Below, piece after piece: positions 8,418 to 15,151 of a DNA stretch of 64,000 nucleotides. A program made the position numbers and the translations under genes. The first letter of the stretch is position 1; every line of letters starts with the position of its first letter. The notes under the pieces were generated by a model. The model had not been told where the DNA came from and did not search any database. It was given only the letters and a program-made list of their open reading frames with translations. Origin of the DNA: Dermacoccus nishinomiyaensis (GTDB taxonomy: Bacteria > Actinomycetota > Actinomycetes > Actinomycetales > Dermatophilaceae); NCBI RefSeq assembly GCF_900447535.1, contig NZ_UFXX01000001.1, positions 992,001 to 1,056,000 on the forward strand, given 5' to 3'.

Positions 8418-8942
8418 TCAGGCCAGCGTCGCCTTGAGGGCCTCGACGAGCCCCGGCGCGATGTTCGTGCCGATCGCGACCTTGTCGTCATCGTCCTCGG
8501 CACGACGTCGCACGAGGGTGATGATCTCGCCGTTGCGCAGCGCCGCGACGAGCAGGCGCACGTCCTCACGCTGCTCGTGGGTCGCCAGCCGCTGCGCATT
8601 CGTCCCGCCGCGACCGAACGTCTCGATCTCGGCCTGCGGCGGCACGATGATGCGCTCGACCGCGAGCGCCACCCCGTCGACGTCCGCCGGCCAAGCCGTG
8701 TGCCCTAGCGCCTTCTCGAGGTCGTCACCGCGGATGACGCCCTCCTGCTCGATCGCGGAGAACTCGTCGGGGTCGACGTCGCCGAGCATCGCCGCGAGGG
8801 CCGGCTGACGACGCAGCAGCTCACCGTTGCGGGCGAGGGAGAACAGGCGCGCCGGTTGACCCCACCCGTCTGTCGCGACGTGCGCCTCGGTCTCGAGAGC
8901 AGCGCGGGTGAGAGGGGACAGCACGGGCTTGACGGCACTCAT
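8418..8942 (-). CDS. PPA1309-family actinobacterial protein of unknown function
   Basis: A 174-residue soluble, acidic protein. The sequence (SPLTRAALETEAHVATDGWG, then WGQPARLFSLARNGELL, and a C-terminal LVAALRNGEIITLVRRRAED) matches the actinobacterial PPA1309 family, which lies beside the PDZ-Lon protease gene in many genera. No catalytic motif or membrane segment is seen. The start at 8942 has the hexamer TACGAT 7 bases upstream (leaderless); an ATG at 8951 lies inside that hexamer and is less likely. The PDZ-protease gene ends 20 bases upstream, so readthrough from it is also possible. Confidence 0.8.
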   Translation of the reverse strand: MSAVKPVLSPLTRAALETEAHVATDGWGQPARLFSLARNGELLRRQPALAAMLGDVDPDEFSAIEQEGVIRGDDLEKALGHTAWPADVDGVALAVERIIVPPQAEIETFGRGGTNAQRLATHEQREDVRLLVAALRNGEIITLVRRRAEDDDDKVAIGTNIAPGLVEALKATLA

Positions 8943-8949
8943 GCGACCC

Positions 8950-8955
8950 ATCGTA
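8950..8955 (-). promoter_or_regulatory. -10-like hexamer for leaderless PPA1309 gene
   Basis: TACGAT, 7 bases before the ATG at 8942, with no intervening ribosome site. Confidence 0.4.
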
Positions 8956-8962
8956 GGGGCGC

Positions 8963-10060
8963 TCAGCCGCAGCGCGGCAGCCCCTGCGTCGAACCGTCGG
9001 CGACGTGCTCGACCGTCGAGATGGCGTCCTTGATCGTCGCGACGCGGTAGACGTCGAGCCCGTTCGGCACGTGGCCCTTCAGTTCGGCGCAGTTGTCGGC
9101 CGGGGCGAGGAACGCCGTCGCACCGGCCTGGCGCGCGCCGACGACCTTCTCACGGATGCCGCCGATCGCGCCGACGTCACCGGCTGAGTCCATCGTGCCC
9201 GTGCCCGCGATCTGCTTGCCACCGGTGAGCGCACCGGGCGTCAGTTCGTCGTAGATCGCGAGGGCGAACATCGTGCCGGCGCTAGGGCCGCCGACGTCGC
9301 CGACGGAGATGTTCACCTTGAACGGCATCGTCGCCTTCGGATTGAGCGTGAGCCCCATGACGGCGCGGTCGTCGACCTTCGTCGTCGGCACGGCGAACGT
9401 CATCGCCTTGCCGCCGCGCGTGATGCCGAGCTGCACCTTCTGCCCCGGCGTGACCTTCTTCATCTCGCGCTGCAGCGACAGCGAATCCGCAATCTTCACC
9501 CCGTTGACGGAGACGATGACGTCCTTGACGCGCAGCAGCTTCTTCGCCTCGCTCGACGAGTCGGAGATGCCGGCGATCTCGATCATCTCGGGCACGTCGT
9601 AGCCCGCCTGACGCGCGGCGACGACCTCGGCCGACGACTGCGACCCCGTCATCTCCGCCTCGTTCTGCTGCTGCACCTGCTCCCGCGTGGTCTGCGGCGC
9701 GAACAGCTGCGACTCTTCGTAGATCTGCGCGTGATCGTCGAGTTTCGCGAGCCCGTACTCGATGAGGCTGGGGCGGTTGCCGGGGCCGCCGACCATCGAG
9801 ACCGTCGTGAAGTGCAGGCCGCCCGAGGTCGGGTAGGTCTTCGCGCCGCTCAGCGTCAACACCTTCTTTCCCTCGAAGGTGCCGAGGGTGTTCGGCGCCG
9901 GGCCGGGGCGCAGGATGACGTAGGGCACCTTGATGCCGAAGCCTGCGACCACGGCGAGGAGCACGACGACGAAGATCGCCAGCATCACCTTGGTCCGCGT
10001 GCGCATCGACGCCCAGCGTGACGGGCGGCGCTCGGCCGCGTCGACGGTTCGGGAACTCAT
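8963..10060 (-). CDS. Membrane-anchored PDZ and Lon-type (S16) serine protease
   Basis: A 365-residue protein with one N-terminal transmembrane helix (about residues 23-45, LAIFVVVLLAVVAGFGIKV), a PDZ domain around 180-260 (KKLLRVKDVIVSVNGVKI) and a C-terminal Lon proteolytic domain. The catalytic Ser is in GGPSAGTMFAL and the Lys in GGIREKVVGARQAGA, forming the S16 Ser-Lys dyad; no ATPase domain is present. It is the counterpart of mycobacterial Rv3194c. The start at 10060 has GAGAGG at good spacing; upstream in-frame ATGs would run into the divergent zincin gene. A role in envelope protein quality control is inferred. Confidence 0.9.
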   Translation of the reverse strand: MSSRTVDAAERRPSRWASMRTRTKVMLAIFVVVLLAVVAGFGIKVPYVILRPGPAPNTLGTFEGKKVLTLSGAKTYPTSGGLHFTTVSMVGGPGNRPSLIEYGLAKLDDHAQIYEESQLFAPQTTREQVQQQNEAEMTGSQSSAEVVAARQAGYDVPEMIEIAGISDSSSEAKKLLRVKDVIVSVNGVKIADSLSLQREMKKVTPGQKVQLGITRGGKAMTFAVPTTKVDDRAVMGLTLNPKATMPFKVNISVGDVGGPSAGTMFALAIYDELTPGALTGGKQIAGTGTMDSAGDVGAIGGIREKVVGARQAGATAFLAPADNCAELKGHVPNGLDVYRVATIKDAISTVEHVADGSTQGLPRCG

Positions 10061-10230
10061 GGGCGCCTCTCGCTGTTGTACGTCACGAAGGAGTCGAACA
10101 GCCGTCATCCTCTCACCTGCCCGCAGCGGCGCGGGGCGCACGCTCAGGCCCGCCCGCCACACGCGCGGCGCCGACGACGGCCGGTAGTGTCGGCTCCAGA
10201 CGGACACGAACCTCTCGGAAGGTGCGCACC

Positions 10231-11958
10231 ATGGCTGATGACCACAACCCGATGAACCCCTACGGCGGCCGCAAGGACGACGACGAGCGTGGCGACGCGA
10301 ACGGCGGCGACGGTCTCGAGGAGATGCTGCGCGGCCTCATGGGTGGGGGCACGCCCGACCCGCAGATGATGGATGCGCTGCGCCAGATGGGTATGGGTTC
10401 GATGGACCCGGCGCAGATGGGGATGATGCAGGCGCAGCTGCAGGCGATGATGAGCGGCGACTCGGGCTCGGCGTTCAACGAACAGCTCGCGGCGAACGTC
10501 GCGCGCCAGGTTGTCTCCGCGGAGGGTGACCCGAGCGTGCCCACCTCGACGAAGAGCGACGTCGCGCAGGTCGCGGCCGTCGCCAACCTGTGGCTCGACG
10601 CCGTCACCGACTTCGCCGCTCCCGGCGCCCCGGCCCGTGCCCTGTCGCGCAGCGAATGGGTCGAGGCGACGATGCCGACCTGGCGCAAGGTCGTCGAACC
10701 CGTCGCGGGCGGCGTCGGCAACGCCGTCGCAGACGCGATGATGAAGCAGCTCGGCTCGTTCGACGCGAGCGACCTGTCGCAGCTCGGCATCCCCGAGGGC
10801 ATGTTGCCGCCAGGCTTCGACATCTCCAGCCTCAGCGCTCAGATGACGCCGATGCTCAAGCAGATGAGTGCGCAGATGTTCGGCGTGCAGGTCGGCCAGG
10901 CCATCGGCGCGCTCGCGAAGGAGAGCGTCACCGGCACCGAGGTCGGCCTGCCGCTGCTGCGTCCCAACGCCGTCACGATCCTGCCGCACAACGTCGCGTC
11001 GTTCGCCGACGGCCTCGAGCTCGACGCCGGCGAGGTGCACCTCTACCTCGCGGTGCGCGAGGCCGCCCGCGTGCGCCTGTATGAGCGCGTGCCGTGGCTC
11101 GACGCGGCCCTCATCGCCGCCGTCCAGACGTACGCCGGTGACATCCGCATCGACACCGACGCCATCGAGGAGAAGCTGCGCGACATCGACCCGCAGGACG
11201 CCGAGGCCCTGCAGGGAGCGCTCGCCGGCAACCTGTTCTCCCCCGAACCGTCGGATGCGCAGAAGCGCACGCTCGCTCACCTGGAGAACCTGCTCGCTCT
11301 CGTCGAGGGGTGGGTCGACGTCGTCACCGACGCCGCGATCGTGCAGCACCTGCCGAACGCCGCGGCCCTCGCCGAGGTCGTGCGGCGCCGTCGCGCCTCC
11401 GCCGGCCCGGCCGAGAAGGTCTTCAGCTCGCTCGTCGGGCTCGAACTGCGCCCGCGCCGCCTGCGTGAAGCGGCAGCGCTGTGGACGCAGCTGACCGACG
11501 CGACGGACGCCGCCACCCGCGACGGCGTGTGGTCGCACCCCGACCACGTGCCCAGCGCCACCGACCTCGACGACCCGTCGACGTTCATCGCGCGCGCGAG
11601 CGGCGAGGAGACTCCCGAGACGGGCCGCGATGAGATGGACGACGCCCTCGACGCGCTGCTGGCCCAGGGGCTCGCCGAGATGGGCGAGTCGAGTTCGGCC
11701 GGCGGTGAAGGCTACGGCGGTTCATCGACGGGCCGTTCGTCGTCGGATGACGCGTCGGCCGGTGCCGCGTCCGGTGAGCAGGCCGCCATGAACCCGCGCG
11801 ATCCGCGTCATGACGGTCTGGACGACCGCGCGGACGAGGCCCCCGGTGAGGTCGACTCGGCGGGCAGCGCGAAGGGTGGCACGTCGGAGGACGAAGGCGG
11901 CGCCGGCGACGGAGACGGCCAGGACGATCCGACGCAGGGTGGAACGCCGGGCGCGTGA
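10231..11958 (+). CDS. Zincin_2/DUF2342-family protein (putative metalloprotease fold, catalytic His absent)
   Basis: A 575-residue protein, N-terminus rich in Gly, Met and Gln, central DUF2342 domain at about 130-470 (LPHNVASFADGLELDAGEV, then YLAVREAARVRLYERVPWL) and an acidic, Ser/Gly-rich tail. The family, represented by Rv3195, is predicted to be zincin-like with an HExxH-type helix. Here the equivalent helix reads REAAR and no HExxH occurs anywhere, so metal catalysis is doubtful. GGAAGG precedes the ATG. The Nudix gene overlaps its stop by four bases, indicating an operon. Confidence 0.85.
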   Translation: MADDHNPMNPYGGRKDDDERGDANGGDGLEEMLRGLMGGGTPDPQMMDALRQMGMGSMDPAQMGMMQAQLQAMMSGDSGSAFNEQLAANVARQVVSAEGDPSVPTSTKSDVAQVAAVANLWLDAVTDFAAPGAPARALSRSEWVEATMPTWRKVVEPVAGGVGNAVADAMMKQLGSFDASDLSQLGIPEGMLPPGFDISSLSAQMTPMLKQMSAQMFGVQVGQAIGALAKESVTGTEVGLPLLRPNAVTILPHNVASFADGLELDAGEVHLYLAVREAARVRLYERVPWLDAALIAAVQTYAGDIRIDTDAIEEKLRDIDPQDAEALQGALAGNLFSPEPSDAQKRTLAHLENLLALVEGWVDVVTDAAIVQHLPNAAALAEVVRRRRASAGPAEKVFSSLVGLELRPRRLREAAALWTQLTDATDAATRDGVWSHPDHVPSATDLDDPSTFIARASGEETPETGRDEMDDALDALLAQGLAEMGESSSAGGEGYGGSSTGRSSSDDASAGAASGEQAAMNPRDPRHDGLDDRADEAPGEVDSAGSAKGGTSEDEGGAGDGDGQDDPTQGGTPGA

Positions 11959-12605
11959 ACCACTCCACGACATCCGACCACGGGGCCGGGCGGGTCGAGA
12001 CCCGTTCGGCCCCGTCGTCGCGCGCCGAGCCCGCCATGCCCGAACAGTTCACGGCGCTGCACTCGCAGGCGCTCGCCGACCTGAGCACCTGGACGGCCCC
12101 GAGCCCGCCGCAGGAGCAGATGCGCGCCCGCATGGTCGAGACCCTGCGACTCGATGCGACAGCAATGTGGCGTCATCACAGCCGAGCCCACTTCACGACG
12201 TCGCTGGTCGTCGTCGATGCCGACGCCCGCCGCGTGGCGCTGACGCTGCACGCGAAGGCGAAGCGGTGGTTCCAGTTCGGCGGGCACCTCGAGTGCGGCG
12301 ACGCAACGCTCGAGGCGGCGGCCCTGCGGGAGGGCCTCGAAGAATCCGGCCTCGCCGACCTGCGGCTGCTGCCTGGGCTGCTCGCCGTCGACATCCATGC
12401 TCTCGACGGGGCGTTCGGATGGTGCACGGAACACCTCGACGTGCGGTACGTCGCCGTGGCAGGCGGCGAATCCCTCACGGTGAGCGACGAATCCGACGAT
12501 GTGCGTTGGTTCGACGTCGACGCCCTGCCCGAGGATGCCGAACCGGCGCTGCGCGAGGCCATCGCCCTCGCATGCGAGCGCGTCCGCGCCAACCCCGGGC
12601 TCTGA
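11955..12605 (+). CDS. Nudix hydrolase
   Basis: A 216-residue protein with a complete Nudix box beginning GGHLECGDATLEAAALREG and continuing LEESGL, near residues 115-140, the Mg-binding element that cleaves nucleoside diphosphate-X compounds. Start GTG at 11955 overlaps the TGA of the upstream gene; the Ala/Ser/Pro-rich first 27 residues leave ATG 12036 (MPEQFTALHSQALADLSTW) as an alternative. The substrate cannot be inferred. Its 3' end faces the metallopeptidase gene at 12634 with only 28 bases between. Confidence 0.85.
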   Translation: MNHSTTSDHGAGRVETRSAPSSRAEPAMPEQFTALHSQALADLSTWTAPSPPQEQMRARMVETLRLDATAMWRHHSRAHFTTSLVVVDADARRVALTLHAKAKRWFQFGGHLECGDATLEAAALREGLEESGLADLRLLPGLLAVDIHALDGAFGWCTEHLDVRYVAVAGGESLTVSDESDDVRWFDVDALPEDAEPALREAIALACERVRANPGL

Positions 12606-12633
12606 GCCCACTCGGCCGCGATCGACGCGGCCG

Positions 12634-13251
12634 TCACGGCTCCCTCGTCGGGTCGGCGACGTCTCCTTCCTCTTCGCCGAGGTCGTCATCGAGTGACGCC
12701 GACGGCGCGGGCGCGGCACGGCGTGCCCCGAACGAGGCGCCGGCGAGGAAGGCCTGGGCGCGTTCGTGCTCCGGGTAGCGGCGCACGATCTCCTGGAAGC
12801 GCGGCCCGTGCCCGCGCTCGAGCAGGTGCGTGACCTCGTGCAGGAGCACCGCGTCGACGACGTAGTCGGGCATGCCGACCATCGCGTCGGAGAGCCGGAT
12901 CGAAGCATCCCCCGGTGAGCACGACGCCCACCTGGTCGTCATGTTCGACACCCACCGCACCGAGGCAGGCTCGGGCGCGCCGGGCACGAAGCGTCGGCCG
13001 AGCGCCACGGCTCGCCGCATCAGGGTGTCGTCGTTGCGCTGCGAGCGACTCTTGCGCAGCATCTTGCGCACGAGATCTTCGACGATGCGTGTCTCCTCGC
13101 GCGCCGAGAGCGTCGCCGGGGCGAGCACGACGACGACGCCGTCCTCGAAGCGTGCCTGCACGGATCGCGTGCGGCGCGCGCTACGCCGGATCTCGACGTC
13201 CTGACCGTCGACGGTGATTCGCGTGGGCGCGGGGGCGGTGGTTCTCGGCAT
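12634..13251 (-). CDS. YgjP/DUF45-type M48 metallopeptidase
   Basis: A 205-residue protein with the zinc motif HEVTHLLERGHGPRF (HExxH plus a third His), preceded by the family pattern TRWASCSPGDASIRLS. Such SprT/YgjP-like enzymes are predicted intracellular zinc peptidases; Arg-rich N-terminal half and acidic tail. The ATG at 13251 has TAGCCT 6 bases upstream and no ribosome site, so it is probably leaderless. The function in bacteria is poorly known. Confidence 0.85.
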   Translation of the reverse strand: MPRTTAPAPTRITVDGQDVEIRRSARRTRSVQARFEDGVVVVLAPATLSAREETRIVEDLVRKMLRKSRSQRNDDTLMRRAVALGRRFVPGAPEPASVRWVSNMTTRWASCSPGDASIRLSDAMVGMPDYVVDAVLLHEVTHLLERGHGPRFQEIVRRYPEHERAQAFLAGASFGARRAAPAPSASLDDDLGEEEGDVADPTREP

Positions 13252-13257
13252 GCCCCG

Positions 13258-13263
13258 AGGCTA
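13258..13263 (-). promoter_or_regulatory. -10-like hexamer for leaderless YgjP-type gene
   Basis: TAGCCT on the minus strand, 6 bases before the ATG at 13251. Confidence 0.45.
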
Positions 13264-13508
13264 TCGACAGCGACTGACAACCCCGGGATCCTGCGTCATC
13301 CCCAGGTGTGACGCCTGTGGACGAGCCCTGCGGCGATCTGCGCGCGCGAGGCAGGCTCGAAGACATGACGGGCACGGCCCGTCGTGCTGGATCACCTGCT
13401 CTGGTGCGCCGGCCAACCGTTCGCGTGGGCGCCCGACCGTGCCCTCGCCACCCACTCGCCGTCCTCGGTATCCGTCCCATCCGCGTCACCCACCCACAGG
13501 AGCCTCTC

Positions 13509-14198
13509 GTGTCCGACACCGTCATCACGCCGCGTCCCCACGTCGCCGAGCGCCGCGCCCTGCGTCACCTCGTGCTGAACGACCTCGACGACACCTCGCT
13601 GCACGCCCTCACCGACCCCGAACCCGGTTCCGGTGCCCCCGCCCACGACGCAGGCTGGCGCGACCTCGTCGCCGCCGTCACCCACCGCCCGCGACGCACG
13701 ACGCGCACCCTCGTCACCGGTCCTGCGGCGCTCGAACGAGCCGTCCTCGACGTCGTCGCCCCGCTGTGCGACGGGGCCGGGGTGTGGGACGGCCGCGCGA
13801 GTGCATCCGCGCCCGATCTGCTCATCGGGGCGCTGCCGTGGCGTTACGAAGAACTGGGTGACGTCCCCGATCTGCCCGGCCCGCTGACCGGCCCGGCGCC
13901 AGCCGTCCTGCCGCTCGCGTTCACGGCTCGCACCGTCACCGTCGGCCCCGTCGCTGGCGCAGGCGGCGCGTGCGCCGGGTGCGTCAACCCGGCCTATTCG
14001 AGCGGGACGCGGCGCCCAGACGCCGCCCTCAGCCCCGCCCTGTTCGCCTTCGCCGCGGGTGCGGCCGGGTTGTTCGTCCGGGCGTTCGCGGCGGGCAACG
14101 TCACGGCCTGCTCGATCAGTCTCACCTTCGACATGGCCGCGCCGCACGTCGAGCACCGCCTGTGGTCGTGCACCCCGACATGCCGAGACGCTGCCTGA
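13509..14198 (+). CDS. E1/cyclodehydratase-like actinobacterial protein, degenerate
   Basis: A 229-residue protein in the position of Rv3196, next to whiB7. A central stretch reads TVGPVAGAGGACAGC and the C-terminus ends CTPTCRDAA, resembling the paired CxxC zinc sites of ThiF/YcaO-partner (TOMM cyclodehydratase) proteins, but the nucleotide-binding loop of an active E1 enzyme is not evident. GTG start at 13509 with AGGAG at good spacing. No precursor peptide or YcaO gene is nearby, so a thiazole/oxazole-making role is not supported. Treat as an orphan leader-binding-like or unknown protein. Confidence 0.6.
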   Translation: MSDTVITPRPHVAERRALRHLVLNDLDDTSLHALTDPEPGSGAPAHDAGWRDLVAAVTHRPRRTTRTLVTGPAALERAVLDVVAPLCDGAGVWDGRASASAPDLLIGALPWRYEELGDVPDLPGPLTGPAPAVLPLAFTARTVTVGPVAGAGGACAGCVNPAYSSGTRRPDAALSPALFAFAAGAAGLFVRAFAAGNVTACSISLTFDMAAPHVEHRLWSCTPTCRDAA

Positions 14199-14271
14199 GC
14201 AGCAGCTCGGGCAGCGTGTCGGGTGCATCGGTACCCCGGGTCATCGCGCGCTTCGGGGCGGGCGGTAGCGC

Positions 14272-14562
14272 TCACGCGGCGTTCTTGCGCGGACGCCCAC
14301 GCGGGCGCTTGCGCGGCACGACGACGCCGCGTTCGAACAGCTCACCGCCCCACACGCCCCATGGCTCCTGACGCTCCTTCGCGCCCGCGAGGCACAGCTG
14401 CGCCGCGGGGCAGGTGGCGCAGAGCGCCTTGGCGAACTCGACGTCCGCCGGGGACTGCGCGAACCACAGCTCGGGGTCAGCGGTGGCGCACGGCGTGTCA
14501 ACGTCACCGCCCGCCAGGGGTATCAGGGCGTCGGATATCAGGTCTTCGAACATTGCAGTCAT
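14272..14562 (-). CDS. whiB7: WhiB7-type transcriptional regulator, antibiotic-stress response
   Basis: A 96-residue WhiB protein. The four Fe-S ligands are Cys25, Cys48, Cys51 and Cys57; the turn GVWGG is at 69-73; the C-terminus has an AT-hook, RPRGRPRK, which is the mark of WhiB7 rather than other WhiB proteins. WhiB7 binds the primary sigma factor and activates intrinsic resistance genes when translation is disturbed. Gene order (after uvrD2, near the Rv3194c-3196 counterparts) agrees. Upstream lies a leader ORF and hairpins consistent with attenuation control. Start ATG 14562, alternative 14553. Confidence 0.93.
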   Translation of the reverse strand: MTAMFEDLISDALIPLAGGDVDTPCATADPELWFAQSPADVEFAKALCATCPAAQLCLAGAKERQEPWGVWGGELFERGVVVPRKRPRGRPRKNAA

Positions 14563-14595
14563 GTCGGTCTCTCGCTCTTGCTCCGGAAAGGATGT

Positions 14596-14630
14596 GGGCC
14601 CCGGTGTCGGGGAGTTTCTGGTGGGGGCCC
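14596..14630 (-). promoter_or_regulatory. GC hairpin between attenuator and whiB7
   Basis: GGGCCCC arms (14624-14630 with 14596-14602) around a 21-base loop in the whiB7 leader RNA. It may pair alternatively with parts of the attenuator; its role is inferred. Confidence 0.4.
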
Positions 14631-14683
14631 TGAGCCTCGTTCGCGAAGACGCTCGATGCTGGATCGGTTCGTCACACGAAAGA

Positions 14684-14714
14684 AGCCGCGGACCCGGGTT
14701 CGGATCTCGCGGCT
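14684..14714 (-). terminator. Putative whiB7 attenuator hairpin
   Basis: On the minus strand AGCCGCG (14708-14714) pairs with CGCGGCT (14684-14690), with an inner self-complementary ACCCGGGT, and is followed by TCTTTC. It lies between the leader ORF and whiB7, where a Rho-independent attenuator is known in mycobacteria. Confidence 0.65.
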
Positions 14715-14726
14715 TTCGCTGACGTT

Positions 14727-14749
14727 CGCAGGTGGCTAGACCACCTGCG
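14727..14749 (-). promoter_or_regulatory. Hairpin over the leader-ORF stop codon
   Basis: CGCAGGTGG (14741-14749 on the minus strand) pairs perfectly with CCACCTGCG (14727-14735); the five-base loop TCTAG contains the TAG stop codon of the leader ORF. A ribosome reaching the stop would melt this hairpin, giving a simple link between translation and leader folding. Confidence 0.55.
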
Positions 14750-14993
14750 CCGTGCAGGAGAGCGGGAAGAACCGAGGGGTGTGGGGGCGACGCTCGGCGC
14801 TGAACGGCACGCCCACCTCGTGGAAGATGTGGCGGGCTTCAGAGCCATTGATGCCGGCGGCGTGCAGCCCGGAGCCGATGACGGCCTGGGCAGACGTCTC
14901 CCCCGAAAGATCGAGGAGGAACGCCTGAGCGCTCGGGCGCAGGGAAGCACGCAGGGAGGCGGCGTACGTCGTCATCGTCGTGATGATGTCCAT
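14736..14993 (-). CDS. whiB7 upstream leader ORF (uORF), 85 codons
   Basis: Small ORF starting MDIITTMTTYAASLRASLRP and ending SCTAQVV, preceded by a near-perfect ribosome site AGGAGGTG five bases from the ATG, the strongest in this region. Its stop is 22 bases before the attenuator hairpin and 173 bases before whiB7. In mycobacteria and streptomycetes whiB7 is controlled by translation of a leader ORF coupled to a terminator; position and ribosome site support the same here. The peptide has no recognised domain and may matter only as a translation sensor. Confidence 0.6.
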   Translation of the reverse strand: MDIITTMTTYAASLRASLRPSAQAFLLDLSGETSAQAVIGSGLHAAGINGSEARHIFHEVGVPFSAERRPHTPRFFPLSCTAQVV

Positions 14994-15151
14994 GAGGCAC
15001 CTCCTGGGTCGGCGGTTCGCGTCGGGCGAACTCGGTTCGTTCGTGCGGATCGTTCGCGGCGCACCCAAGGCGCGGCGCGAAGTGGTCTCAGGCTAGCGGC
15101 GCCCGCGAGAAGGGAGCAACCGAATTATCGAGAAAGTTCTTCGGCGGCTTC

